A DNA stretch of 64,000 nucleotides. It comes from Polaromonas sp. (GTDB taxonomy: Bacteria > Pseudomonadota > Gammaproteobacteria > Burkholderiales > Burkholderiaceae_C). The DNA is taken from contig NZ_JAQSDN010000044.1 in assembly GCF_029945925.1 (NCBI RefSeq), positions 1 to 64,000 on the forward strand, read 5' to 3'. Numbering within the stretch: the stretch's first letter is position 1; each line of letters opens with the position of its first letter. This document shows positions 48,300 through 56,872 of this stretch, in pieces. The notes under the pieces were generated by a model that saw only the letters and a program-made list of their open reading frames with translations, was not told the origin of the DNA and searched no databases. Made by a program: the position numbers and the translations under genes.

Positions 48300-48776
48300 A
48301 TGAAAGGCGACGCACAAGTCATCACCCACCTGCAAGCCCAGCTCAAGAACGAGCTGACCGCCATCAACCAGTACTTCGTGCACTACCGCATGTACAAGCA
48401 CTGGGGCCTGGACAAGCTGGCCAAGAAGGAATACGAGGAGTCCATCGGCGAGATGAAACACGCCGACAAACTCATGGACCGCATCTTCATGCTCGACGGC
48501 CTGCCGAATCTGCAGGACCTCGGCAAGCTGATGATCGGCGAGGACGTGCCGGAAGCGCTCAGCTGCGACCTGAAGGCCGAAACCGGCGCGCAGGACACGA
48601 TCAAGGACGGCATCGCGCATTGCGAAAGCGTGCGTGACTATGTCTCGCGCGATTTGCTGCAGGGCATACTCGACGACACCGAGGAACACATCGACTTCCT
48701 GGAAACCCAGATCGAGTTGGTGGCCAAGGTCGGCATCCAGAACTACCTGCAAAGCCAGATGGGCGAGCTGAGCTGA
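48300..48776 (+). CDS. bfr: Bacterioferritin
   Basis: Heme-containing iron-storage 24-mer. It is 158 residues with ferroxidase residues Glu18 (KNELTAINQYF) and Glu in HADKLMD, the heme ligand Met near residue 52, and the DDTEEHIDFLE helix. The start at 48300 follows AAGGATTCG. Related to bfd at 53421, which releases its iron. Confidence 0.95.
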   Translation: MKGDAQVITHLQAQLKNELTAINQYFVHYRMYKHWGLDKLAKKEYEESIGEMKHADKLMDRIFMLDGLPNLQDLGKLMIGEDVPEALSCDLKAETGAQDTIKDGIAHCESVRDYVSRDLLQGILDDTEEHIDFLETQIELVAKVGIQNYLQSQMGELS

Positions 48777-48939
48777 ACGCTGGCGGCGCGCCTTTCAGTT
48801 GACGGGGGCGCGCAAGCGCCCCTTGTCGTTTCTGCCGGAACCCCGCCAAGTCTGAATTTCACGCGGCCGCGCCCTTTCGCGGGCCGAACCGGGCTTCATC
48901 GCCGGCGCAAACGTCTGCGCGCTGCGGCCCAAAGCAGTG

Positions 48940-49000
48940 AGGCTTTTATGCCTCCAGCCCAGTTCCCTGCTGCGCCAACAGCTATCAAAACAGGAGCGAA
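48940..49000 (-). repeat. Dispersed two-hairpin repeat, copy I
   Basis: TATGCCTCCAGCCCAGTTCC, CTGCTGCGCC, AACAGCTATCAAAACAGG: reversed, with stem 1 half lost. It lies in the 451-bp bfr-receptor spacer (48777-49227), which also holds the receptor promoter and Fur box and no gene. Confidence 0.5.
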
Positions 49001-49067
49001 TGGTGCATCGGACATGGCTTTGACGCCACCGGGCCGGCGATTTCAGCAAATATCCGGATCTTCAGTG

Positions 49068-49093
49068 TGATCATTATTGCGAATCATTCTCAT
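49068..49093. promoter_or_regulatory. Fur-box-like site upstream of the siderophore receptor
   Basis: TGATCATTATTGCGAATCATTCTCAT resembles the Fur consensus (GATAATGATAATCATTATC) with several ATT-rich hexamers in tandem. It lies about 135 bp upstream of the TTG start, in the promoter zone. Confidence 0.65.
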
Positions 49094-49227
49094 TTCATTT
49101 ACACTCAACGCTGACCTGACCAGCCAGCCAACTTGCGTCCGCCAGGACCTCTTCGAGCACAGCCAAGCCATTTCCTGAAACCCCGTCCGTTGCCGCTACA
49201 AGGCCGGACCCCCGCTTGGAGGCCATC

Positions 49228-51471
49228 TTGGCAAACCCTCACGCACGCCTGGCGCGCAACAAAAAATCCCGTCGCAGCCTGACCCCTGTTGTTGCGCACG
49301 TACCCGCCGCCTTCTCCCCGAAATCCGCCTCCGAGAACGCCCTGCTGCCCCTGGGCGCGCTGCTGCTGGCCGCTTCGGTCAGCGGCTGGTCACAAACCGC
49401 CCCCGCCGCCGACACGCTTTCCACCATCACCGTGAAAGAACAGGCGCAGGGCAAGACCACCCTGCGCGCGACCCAGACCAACATCGGCAAGGGTACACAG
49501 GCCCTGCGTGACATCCCGCAGTCCGTTACGGTGATGACCGAGCGCCTGATTGACGACCGCAACCTGGACGATTTCCGTGAGCTGCTGCGCACCACCGCGG
49601 GTGTGACCTTTCAGGCCGGTGAAACCGGTGAGGAAGACGTGCGGCTGCGCGGCTTTTCGCTGGGTCAGGCGGGCGACATCTACACCGACGGCATCCGTGA
49701 CGGCGCACTGTATGAACGCGACACCTTCAACAATGACCGGGTCGAGGTGCTGAAAGGCTCTGCGTCGATGCTGTTCGGCAAGGGCTCCACCGGCGGCATC
49801 GTCAACCAGGTCAACAAGGAGCCCTTCCTGATGGACCAGCACGAAGCCACCTACACCCTGGGCACAGGCAACGAGCACCGGCTGACCGGCGACTTCAACC
49901 TCAAGACCGGTGAGGACAGCGCGCTGCGCTTCAATGCCATGGTTCACGAGGCGGATAACTCTGGCGCCAAGGTCAGCAAAAAAGGCATTGCGCCGACTTA
50001 CCGCTGGGGCATAGGCACGCGCGACGAATTTTCCGTCGGTCTCTACCATCTGGAAGTCAAGGGCCGCCCGAACTACAACCACCCCTGGTTCACGCAGGAC
50101 GGCATGATTGTTCCAACGCTGCCGGCCAAGAACTTCTACGGCCTGGCCAGCGACTACCAGGACACCTCGGCCACCTACGCCACCCTCAGCCACACCCATC
50201 GGTTTGACCACAACAGCCAGCTCAAGACGCGGCTGCGCCACGGCCGTTATGAACGAGACCTCTGGGCCAGCGTGATCCGCTTTGGTGCTGGCACGACCCT
50301 CAGCAACCTGAACCCGAACACCGTCATTGCACGCACACCCAAGGGGCGCATCGGCATCAGCGAAACCACGCAGTTGCAGAGCGACTACAACAACAGCTTC
50401 GAGTGGATGGGTAAAAAACACGACGTTATCGCCGGGGTGGACATCTACGACGAGGATGCCAGACGCGCCAACAATTTTGCCGGCACCGCCAGCAACCTGA
50501 CCAGCACCGTCGGCACGCCCAACGATGGCGACTGGCGCGCGGATACCCGCGGTGCGCCACCCTTCAACACCTTCAAGGCGCGCAACCTGGGGCTGTACGT
50601 GCAGGACACCATGTCGCTGACATCGACCTTCAAGCTGGTCGGCGGCTTGCGCCATGACAACTTCAAAGCCTCCTACCGCACCAATGCGGGTGTCAGCCAT
50701 GAGCAATCCGAGGGGCTGTGGAGTCCGCGCGTGGGTGCGCTGTTCCAGCCCGATGACATCTCGTCCTACTATGCTTCGCTGGGAACGTCTTACAACACCT
50801 CGGCGGACGCCTACCAGTTCACCCCCGGGGACCCGAACAGCAAGGATGCAAAGACCGGGCCGGAGAAAAGCCGGAACCTGGAGTTCGGCGGCAAGTTCGA
50901 GCTGTTTGACAAACGTGCCTCCCTGGGCCTGGCCCTGTTCCGCACCGAGAAGTACAACGAGCGCAATACCGACCCGGACACCGCTGCCCAGCAAAACATC
51001 CTGTCCGGCAAGCGTCATGCCACCGGCATGGAGTTCAACCTGGCCGGCAGCATCACGCCGAAATGGGAGATCTTCTACAACCACACCTGGATTCCGGAAG
51101 CGAAGATTGACCAGAGCAATGTGGCACGGAACGCCGCCGGAACCGGTGCGCAGGTGCAGGGCGACCGCCCCGCGCTGACACCGCGGCACAGCGCCAGCCT
51201 GTGGACCACCTACCGCATCCTGCCCCAGCTGCGCGTGGGCGGTGGCCTGAACTACCGTGGCAAGCAAAACCCGGAAGGCGCGCGCCATGTGCTGGCCGAC
51301 AGCTTCACGACCGTCGATGCCATGGTCGAGTACACCCTCAACGACAAGGCCTCGCTCAAGCTCAACGTGACCAACCTGAGCAACAAGCTCTACGCGGACT
51401 CGCTGTACCGCGGTTTCTACGCGCCGGGCGCCCCGAGGGCGGTCCAGTTGACCCTGAAAACCATGTTCTAG
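49228..51471 (+). CDS. TonB-dependent siderophore receptor (Fiu/catecholate type)
   Basis: Outer-membrane iron-siderophore receptor. The chosen start is TTG 49228, with a GGAGG site 6 bp upstream; it gives 747 residues with a long signal region (LLPLGALLLAASVSG). The TonB box lies near TLSTITVKEQA, the plug domain contains QALRDIPQSVTVMTERLID, and the barrel ends with a terminal Phe. Plug and barrel resemble Fiu/BfrA-type ferric-catecholate receptors; the ligand is unknown. First gene of the iron cluster with a Fur box upstream. Confidence 0.93.
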   Translation: MANPHARLARNKKSRRSLTPVVAHVPAAFSPKSASENALLPLGALLLAASVSGWSQTAPAADTLSTITVKEQAQGKTTLRATQTNIGKGTQALRDIPQSVTVMTERLIDDRNLDDFRELLRTTAGVTFQAGETGEEDVRLRGFSLGQAGDIYTDGIRDGALYERDTFNNDRVEVLKGSASMLFGKGSTGGIVNQVNKEPFLMDQHEATYTLGTGNEHRLTGDFNLKTGEDSALRFNAMVHEADNSGAKVSKKGIAPTYRWGIGTRDEFSVGLYHLEVKGRPNYNHPWFTQDGMIVPTLPAKNFYGLASDYQDTSATYATLSHTHRFDHNSQLKTRLRHGRYERDLWASVIRFGAGTTLSNLNPNTVIARTPKGRIGISETTQLQSDYNNSFEWMGKKHDVIAGVDIYDEDARRANNFAGTASNLTSTVGTPNDGDWRADTRGAPPFNTFKARNLGLYVQDTMSLTSTFKLVGGLRHDNFKASYRTNAGVSHEQSEGLWSPRVGALFQPDDISSYYASLGTSYNTSADAYQFTPGDPNSKDAKTGPEKSRNLEFGGKFELFDKRASLGLALFRTEKYNERNTDPDTAAQQNILSGKRHATGMEFNLAGSITPKWEIFYNHTWIPEAKIDQSNVARNAAGTGAQVQGDRPALTPRHSASLWTTYRILPQLRVGGGLNYRGKQNPEGARHVLADSFTTVDAMVEYTLNDKASLKLNVTNLSNKLYADSLYRGFYAPGAPRAVQLTLKTMF

Positions 51472-51498
51472 AAACCCCACTCGCCCTGCTTCGCGCCC

Positions 51499-52188
51499 AT
51501 GCATCTGCATCTGCATCTGAAAAACATACTGACCCCGGACGAACTCCAGACCGCCCGCCGCCTGCTGGGCAGCGACGCGCCCTGGATAGACGGGCGCAGC
51601 AGTGCGGGGGGGCAGGCGGTGTCGAAAAAACAGAACGAGCAGCTGTCCCAGGACAGCGGCAATGCCCGGCAGCTCCAGGCCATGGTCCTGGCCGCCGTGA
51701 ACCGGGACCCGCTGTTTTTTTCGGCGGCCCTGCCGAAAAAAATCTTCAATCCGCTGTTCAACCGTTACAGCGGCGACGCCAATTTCTACGGTCCCCATAT
51801 CGATGGCGCCGTGCTGCACTCCAAAGCGACATCGCAATGGGTGCGCAGCGATATTTCCTGCACCGTTTTCCTGTCCGATCCGGGCGACTACGACGGCGGA
51901 GAACTGCTGATCCAGCAAGTGCAGGGCGAACAAAGCGTCAAGCTGGCCGCGGGTGATCTGGTGCTTTATCCCGGCAGCACGCTCCACCAGGTCAGCCCTG
52001 TGACCCGTGGCACGCGGCTGGCCAGCTTTTTCTGGATTGAAAGCATGGTGCGCAGCACAGAGCAACGCCAGCTGCTGTTCGACATGGACATGGCGCTGCT
52101 GCAGTTGCGGCGCCAGGGCGAGGGGCCGGCTCTGGTGCAACTCACCGGCAGCTACCACAACCTGCTGCGCATGTGGGCCGACACATGA
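51499..52188 (+). CDS. PKHD-type Fe(II)/2-oxoglutarate dioxygenase (PiuC-like)
   Basis: A 229-residue non-heme dioxygenase of the PiuC/YbiX family, usually next to siderophore receptors. The iron triad is HID in [10 protein letters not shown] and His in [17 protein letters not shown], whose Arg binds 2-oxoglutarate. It lies 27 bp after the receptor, with overlapping stop/start to the next gene (ATGA), so the three are a unit. The function in iron acquisition is not fully known. Confidence 0.93.
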   Translation: MHLHLHLKNILTPDELQTARRLLGSDAPWIDGRSSAGGQAVSKKQNEQLSQDSGNARQLQAMVLAAVNRDPLFFSAALPKKIFNPLFNRYSGDANFYGPHIDGAVLHSKATSQWVRSDISCTVFLSDPGDYDGGELLIQQVQGEQSVKLAAGDLVLYPGSTLHQVSPVTRGTRLASFFWIESMVRSTEQRQLLFDMDMALLQLRRQGEGPALVQLTGSYHNLLRMWADT

Positions 52189-53330
52189 GCGCGCCCCACT
52201 CCGTGCCCCTGCCCGTGCCCCTGCCCCTGCCCGCCGTCGAGACGCTGCCGGCCGGCCTGGTGTCGCTGGACGACCATGAAGCTTTTGCGCACACGCGGCT
52301 CGACGACCAGGCCTGGGCCTATTTCAGCGGCGGCGCCGCGGACGAAGGGACGCTGCGCGCCAACCGCAGCGCCTGGGACAACCTTCGCCTGCTGCCGCGC
52401 GTGCTGCGCCCGCTGGCCGGCGGGCACACCCGCATCGAACTGCTGGGGCGCACGCTGGCCCACCCGCTGCTGGTGGCGCCGGTGGCTTACCAGCGCATGG
52501 CCCACCGCGACGGGGAAATCGCGACGGCGCACGCGGCGGCCTCCCAAGGCGCCGGGATGGTGCTGAGCACCCAGGCCAGCGTCTCTCTGGAAACCGTCGC
52601 CCGGGCTTTCGGCGCCTACGCCGAGCGCGGCCCGCTGTGGTTCCAGCTCTATCTCCAGCACGACCGGGGTTTCACGCGCGAGCTGATCCAGCGCGCCGAA
52701 AGCGCCGGTTATGAAGCGCTGGTCCTGACGGTGGATGCACCCACCAGCGGCGCACGCGACCGCGAGCGGCGTGCGGGTTTCAAATTGCCGGCCGGTATTT
52801 CCGCCGTGAATCTGGCGCAGCTGACGCCGCCCCCCGCCCACCCCGGCGCCAGCCTGTTCGACAGCCTACCCGGGCACCCACCCACCTGGGCGGACGTGCA
52901 GTGGCTGCAGGAAACCACCCGGCTGCCGGTGCTGCTCAAGGGCGTGCTGCATCCGCAGGATGCGCGCCAGGCGGCCGCGCTGCAGGTGGCGGCGCTGATT
53001 GTCTCCAACCACGGCGGGCGCACGCTGGACACCACACCGGCCACCGCCGCGGTGCTGCCGCGCATCGCCCAGGCCGTCGCGGGTGATTTGCCGCTGCTGG
53101 TCGATGGCGGCATACGCCGCGGCACGGATGTGCTCAAGGCCATCGCCCTGGGCGCGCGTGCCGTGCTGGTGGGACGGCCCTGCGTCTACGGCCTGGCCAA
53201 TGCCGGCGCGCTCGGCGTCGCGCATGTGCTGCGGCTGCTGCGCGATGAGCTCGAGATTGCCATGGCACTGTGCGGTTGCGCCACCCTGGACCAGGCCTCG
53301 CCCGAGCTGTTCTTCGATCCGATGTCCTGA
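52185..53330 (+). CDS. FMN-dependent alpha-hydroxyacid oxidase
   Basis: Member of the lactate/glycolate oxidase (LldD/GOX) family. The ATG overlaps the upstream stop by four bases and gives 381 residues. FMN-site and catalytic residues are visible: [23 protein letters not shown], the catalytic His in SNHGGRTLD and GGIRRGTDV. The substrate is unknown; L-lactate or another 2-hydroxyacid is likely. Its tight coupling to an iron-uptake dioxygenase is unusual for such an enzyme. Confidence 0.9.
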   Translation: MSAPHSVPLPVPLPLPAVETLPAGLVSLDDHEAFAHTRLDDQAWAYFSGGAADEGTLRANRSAWDNLRLLPRVLRPLAGGHTRIELLGRTLAHPLLVAPVAYQRMAHRDGEIATAHAAASQGAGMVLSTQASVSLETVARAFGAYAERGPLWFQLYLQHDRGFTRELIQRAESAGYEALVLTVDAPTSGARDRERRAGFKLPAGISAVNLAQLTPPPAHPGASLFDSLPGHPPTWADVQWLQETTRLPVLLKGVLHPQDARQAAALQVAALIVSNHGGRTLDTTPATAAVLPRIAQAVAGDLPLLVDGGIRRGTDVLKAIALGARAVLVGRPCVYGLANAGALGVAHVLRLLRDELEIAMALCGCATLDQASPELFFDPMS

Positions 53331-53358
53331 TTTTTTCAGGGGCATCCAAGATTTATTG

Positions 53359-53381
53359 CAAATGCGATCGATTCGCATTTA
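53359..53381. promoter_or_regulatory. Fur-box-like palindrome before bfd
   Basis: Perfect AAATGCG-N7-CGCATTT inverted repeat (53360-53380), with ATTTATAC after it, 40-60 bp upstream of bfd. Fits the GCAAATGATTCGCATT style of Fur boxes in these bacteria. Confidence 0.65.
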
Positions 53382-53420
53382 TACTTCACACATCGATTTA
53401 ACCACCAGCAAGCCAATCCC

Positions 53421-53678
53421 ATGATCGTCTGTGTCTGCCGCCGAATCTCCGACCGCGAAATCGCCCGTCATGCCCGCGCGGGCCTGGGCTTTGACGAGAT
53501 CCAGTTCGAACTCGGCGTCGCCACACAGTGCGGTCAATGTGAAGGGTGTGCCCGGGACGTGGTGGCGCAATGCAGCGCCACCTGCCCCACGGCCCACATC
53601 AAGCGCGCCGACCACCCAATGGAAGGCAGCCCATGGAATCCTCTCTCACCCTCTTTGCAAGCCTCGCCGGCAGCCTGA
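53421..53678 (+). CDS. bfd: Bacterioferritin-associated ferredoxin
   Basis: Small [2Fe-2S] protein that reduces the iron in bacterioferritin. It has the Bfd pattern: CVCRRISDREI at the N-terminus and CGQCEGCARDVV, four ligands in all, then a C-terminal tail to 85 residues, longer than usual. Its tail codons overlap the start of a 28-residue peptide gene. Upstream Fur-box-like site; the partner bfr is 5 kb away. Confidence 0.9.
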   Translation: MIVCVCRRISDREIARHARAGLGFDEIQFELGVATQCGQCEGCARDVVAQCSATCPTAHIKRADHPMEGSPWNPLSPSLQASPAA

Positions 53679-53719
53679 TCCTGGTGATCAGCCCGCTCTG
53701 GTGGATTTTCCGCCGTTAG
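53633..53719 (+). CDS. 28-residue single-helix membrane peptide
   Basis: ATG 53633 with GGAAGG six bases upstream opens MESSLTLFASLAGS, then LILVISPLWWIFRR and stop. It is one membrane helix with a positively charged C-terminus (positive inside). It overlaps the bfd end in another frame and lies just before tonB. Not in any family I recognise. The good ribosome site and location support expression. Confidence 0.55.
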   Translation: MESSLTLFASLAGSLILVISPLWWIFRR

Positions 53720-53785
53720 TGCGCCCCTTTCTGTCCGCCTTGTTCCCGCCCACGCGTTCGTCCCTTCGCATCCACTAGACTTCCG

Positions 53786-54499
53786 ATGAACGCTCCCGCC
53801 ATTTCGGGCTCCAACGCCCCTGCACTTCCGACAAGCCCCGTGCGATTGCCGATCAGCCGCAACATCCTTATTGCCGCCAGCGTGGTCATCTTCCACGTGG
53901 CTGCACTGTGGGCGTTGCAAAACGGCCTGTTGCGCCGGGCCGTGGACCACGTGGTGCCGGCCGAACTGCTGACGCGCATCATCGAAATCGAGCCGCCCAA
54001 GGTGGCGCCACCGCCGCCCCCGCCGCCCCCCCAACCCGCGCCCAAAACGGCCAAGCTGCCGCCGCCGCCCATGCCCATGGCCGTCCGGAACCCCGCGCCG
54101 GCGCCCAATGCGCCCATCGGCGTGATCGAACCCCAGCCGCCTGCACCTGTTGTGCTGGCTCCGGTGGCGCCCGCCCCGGCGCCCCCCGCGCCGCCGGCCC
54201 CGGCGCGCCTGGTGGAAATCACCCAGGGCGAAACCGAATACATCCGGCCACCGCGTCCGGTCTACCCGGCCCTGAGCAAGCGCAGCGGCGAATCAGGCGT
54301 GGTCATCATTGCGGTTTACTACAGCAGCTCCGGCCACGCCAAACGCGCCGAAGTTTTCAAGTCCAGCGGCTTTGAACGCCTGGACCGCGCGGCACGCGAT
54401 GCCGTGATGGCCTCGCAGGTCACCCCTTTCCGGCGGGCGGGCGTCAATGAAGACACCCAGTTCCTGCTCAAAGCCCCGATTAATTTTGTTCTGGAGTAA
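53786..54499 (+). CDS. tonB: Energy transducer TonB
   Basis: Spans the periplasm to pass energy to TonB-dependent receptors. It is 237 residues: a membrane anchor (about 28-48: ILIAASVVIFHVAALWALQ), a long Pro/Ala-rich rod, and a C-terminal TonB domain (PRPVYPALSKRSGESGVVIIAVY). It precedes exbB by 3 bp and exbD follows, so one transport complex is made from this operon. Confidence 0.93.
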   Translation: MNAPAISGSNAPALPTSPVRLPISRNILIAASVVIFHVAALWALQNGLLRRAVDHVVPAELLTRIIEIEPPKVAPPPPPPPPQPAPKTAKLPPPPMPMAVRNPAPAPNAPIGVIEPQPPAPVVLAPVAPAPAPPAPPAPARLVEITQGETEYIRPPRPVYPALSKRSGESGVVIIAVYYSSSGHAKRAEVFKSSGFERLDRAARDAVMASQVTPFRRAGVNEDTQFLLKAPINFVLE

Positions 54500-54502
54500 C
54501 TC

Positions 54503-55216
54503 ATGAATTCACAATTTGGCCTGATGAACGTCTGGACGCAGGGCGACTTCGTCACCAAAGCGGTGGCCCTGCTGCTGATCGGCATGTCGCTGGTGTCCTG
54601 GATCGTCATCCTCACCAAGACCCTGGACGTGCTGAAGTACAAGAAAATTGCCCGCAGCGCGGAAGACTTCTGGCACAGCGAAGACTTCGCCGCCGGCCTG
54701 GCCCGGCTGGGCAACGACCCGGCCAACCCCTTTCGCCAGCTTGCCATCGAAGGCCGCGAGGCCACCGCCCACCACCGCAACACCCGGGCGCACCTGCACG
54801 ACACGCTGGACGTCAGCGACTGGGTCACGCGCAGCCTGCGCAACACCATCGACGAGTTCACCTCGCGCCTGCAGTCGGGCCTGGCCATCCTGGCCTCGGT
54901 CGGTTCCACCGCGCCCTTCATTGGCCTGTTCGGCACGGTCTGGGGCATTTACCATGCGCTGCTGGCCATAGGCTCGGCCGGCCAGGCGACCATCGACAAG
55001 GTGGCCGGTCCGATCGGCGAGTCGCTGATCATGACGGCGCTGGGCCTGGCCGTGGCCATTCCGGCCGTCCTCGGCTACAACGCGCTGGTGCGCGGCAACA
55101 AGGGTGTGCTGCACAAGCTCAACCGTTTTGCCCACGACCTGCACGCCTACTTCGTGACCGGCGCACGGGTCAGCAGCGGCAGCCCGGCCAATGTCGTGGC
55201 CATGAAAAAAGCCTGA
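54503..55216 (+). CDS. exbB: Biopolymer transport protein ExbB
   Basis: Proton-channel subunit of the TonB system (MotA/TolQ/ExbB). It is 237 residues with three membrane helices: near residues 18-38 (VALLLIGMSLVSWIVIL), 130-150 (STAPFIGLFGTVWGIYHAL) and 175-195. Between tonB and exbD. Confidence 0.95.
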   Translation: MNSQFGLMNVWTQGDFVTKAVALLLIGMSLVSWIVILTKTLDVLKYKKIARSAEDFWHSEDFAAGLARLGNDPANPFRQLAIEGREATAHHRNTRAHLHDTLDVSDWVTRSLRNTIDEFTSRLQSGLAILASVGSTAPFIGLFGTVWGIYHALLAIGSAGQATIDKVAGPIGESLIMTALGLAVAIPAVLGYNALVRGNKGVLHKLNRFAHDLHAYFVTGARVSSGSPANVVAMKKA

Positions 55217-55235
55217 CGCAGAAGGAGCACGCAGC

Positions 55236-55649
55236 ATGGCCTTCGGAACCCAGGACGACACCGACGAGGTGATGAACGAGATCAACATGACGCCGCTGGT
55301 CGACGTGATGCTGGTGCTCCTGATCATCTTCATCATCACCGTGCCGGTGATGAAACACGCGGTCAACATCGATTTGCCGCGCGCCACCAACGAGGCGCAA
55401 AACGTCAAGCCCGAGACGGTGCGGCTGACGGTGGACGCCGACGGCGCCTACTACCTCAACGAGGCCAGGGTCGAGGATGCGGCGCTGGCGCCCAGCTTCC
55501 AGGCGGCGGCCGCGAAGGAGCCGCAACCCGAGCTGCACATCCGCGGCGACAAGGCAGTTCGCTACGAACGTGTGGCCCAGGCCATGGCGGCGGCGCAACA
55601 GGCCGGGCTGCGCAAGATCGGCTTCATCACCGAACCCGCCCGGCCCTGA
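55236..55649 (+). CDS. exbD: Biopolymer transport protein ExbD
   Basis: 137 residues with one N-terminal membrane helix holding the proton-path Asp (MTPLVDVMLVLLIIFIITVP) and a periplasmic domain. Last gene of tonB-exbB-exbD, followed by a terminator. Confidence 0.96.
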   Translation: MAFGTQDDTDEVMNEINMTPLVDVMLVLLIIFIITVPVMKHAVNIDLPRATNEAQNVKPETVRLTVDADGAYYLNEARVEDAALAPSFQAAAAKEPQPELHIRGDKAVRYERVAQAMAAAQQAGLRKIGFITEPARP

Positions 55650-55678
55650 CGGCCGGCGCTTGCGCCCTTCCGCATGGC

Positions 55679-55710
55679 AACCTGGCGCTTCACCGCGCCA
55701 GGTTTTTTTA
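55679..55710 (+). terminator. Terminator after exbD
   Basis: AACCTGGCGC-N6-GCGCCAGGTTTTTTT, 30 bp after the exbD stop: classic hairpin and T run. Confidence 0.92.
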
Positions 55711-55775
55711 TGCGCGGCCCGTGTTTATTGATGCTCCCAACGGCGTATTTTTCCAGGAAAAATTCGGGCGGGTGC

Positions 55776-55810
55776 TTGACTTTTAAATGAGAATAGTTAT
55801 CATTACGATA
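55776..55810 (+). promoter_or_regulatory. hemP promoter with overlapping Fur box
   Basis: A -35 TTGACT and -10 TATCAT are 16 bp apart. Between and over the -10 lies ATGAGAATAGTTATCATTACG, a good Fur-box match. hemP should thus be iron-repressed. Confidence 0.75.
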
Positions 55811-55839
55811 ATCCATCAGGTCCACCAAGGTCAACCATC

Positions 55840-56034
55840 ATGTCCCCTGCACAACCTGCCTCCGCCACCCTGAGCCTGCCGTCTCGCCGCCACGAGCACC
55901 CGGGAGCCGCCACCCCCGCCGCCGTGGACAGCCACGAACTGCTGCGCGGCCAGAAGGCCGTGGACATCGTGCACAACGGCTCGACCTACCGCCTGCAGGC
56001 GACGCGCCTGGGCAAGCTGATCCTGACCAAGTAG
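55840..56034 (+). CDS. hemP: Hemin uptake protein HemP
   Basis: A 64-residue protein of the HemP family with the core SHELLRGQKAVDIVHNGSTYRLQATRLGKLILTK (split here: ELLRGQKAV and YRLQATRLGKLILTK). Such proteins are iron-regulated and needed for heme uptake in Burkholderia. Fur-controlled promoter upstream; a terminator lies 124 bp after. No heme receptor gene is in the window. Confidence 0.88.
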   Translation: MSPAQPASATLSLPSRRHEHPGAATPAAVDSHELLRGQKAVDIVHNGSTYRLQATRLGKLILTK

Positions 56035-56157
56035 CCGACAAGTTTCATCGTGGGACGATCCGGGGCCGGCAACGGTCCCACAGGTCGTTTTTGCCAGCCA
56101 GCCAGCCGCTTTCGGGCCGTTGCATTAGCCAGGCTTTTTTTCTCCCATACCCCATGC

Positions 56158-56188
56158 AAAAAGCCGACCTGCGGGTCGGCTTTTCTTA
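56158..56188 (+). terminator. Terminator after hemP
   Basis: AAAAAGCCGACC-TGC-GGGTCGGCTTTTCTT hairpin with T run. Confidence 0.88.
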
Positions 56189-56196
56189 TTGAAATC

Positions 56197-56250
56197 GGGC
56201 TCCAGCCCTTGTTCCACGGGCGCAGACAGCTATAAATTCAATAGCGTGAA
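56197..56250 (-). repeat. Dispersed two-hairpin repeat, copy J
   Basis: GGGCTCCAGCCCTTGTTCC, ACGGGCGCAGACAGC, TATAAATTCAATAGC: reversed, both hairpins preserved. It lies just after the HbpS-like gene end, between the convergent hemP and HbpS-like genes. Confidence 0.7.
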
Positions 56251-56268
56251 TACCCCCGAAAAAGGCAG

Positions 56269-56676
56269 TTACAGACCGATGGCGGCCATGCCGGCACGCG
56301 CGATCTGCGCGTCTTCGCTGGACTTGACGCCGCTGACGCCGACCGCGCCCAGGCACTGGCCGTCTTTCAGGATGGGCACGCCGCCTTCGAGCAGGCCCTT
56401 GAGTTCCGGCGCGCTCAGGAAGGAGAAGCGCCCGCCGTTGATCATGTCTTCGTAAATCTTGCTCTCGCGCCGGCCCATGGCCGCCGTGTGGGCCTTGGCC
56501 GGTGCAATGTGGGCGGAAATGGGGGCGGCGCCGTCCAGCCGCTGGAGGTGCAGCAGGTGGCCACCGTCGTCAACGATGGCAATCGTCACCGCCCAGCTGT
56601 TTTTTGTCGCTTCTGCGGCAGCGGCAGCGGCCATGGCCTGCACATCGGAAAATTCCAGCACTGTTTTTGATTTCAT
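56269..56676 (-). CDS. HbpS/GlcG-family protein
   Basis: A 135-residue protein of the GlcG/HbpS (PF03928) family, whose known members bind heme or cobalamin or sense oxidative stress. It has the typical helix-strand start (LEFSDVQAMAAAAAAEATK, AVTIAIVDDGGHLLHLQRLD), AHTAAMGRRES and the GGVPILKDGQCLGAVGVSG sheet. Convergent to hemP, so a heme role is possible. No signal peptide is visible. Confidence 0.88.
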   Translation of the reverse strand: MKSKTVLEFSDVQAMAAAAAAEATKNSWAVTIAIVDDGGHLLHLQRLDGAAPISAHIAPAKAHTAAMGRRESKIYEDMINGGRFSFLSAPELKGLLEGGVPILKDGQCLGAVGVSGVKSSEDAQIARAGMAAIGL

Positions 56677-56872
56677 GGTGTTCCAGGGTTTGTTTCGGGA
56701 AAAACGTCAAGCATACGCAACTTTCCGGGCCGGACCGAGTCCCATTGCGTGGCTGAAACCTTATAGAACCCTGACAAAAAGTAGGCAGTGCGCAGGGTTA
56801 CTCCTTGAAAACTGCCACAGTCCCCTAAAATGATCTTGCCCGCATATGCAGGCCTCTAATGGAGAAGACCGG

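Noticed and set aside
49390..52158. A 922-residue minus-strand open frame across the siderophore receptor and dioxygenase genes
   Set aside because: It is the mirror of two well-supported genes; high GC makes such long shadows common.
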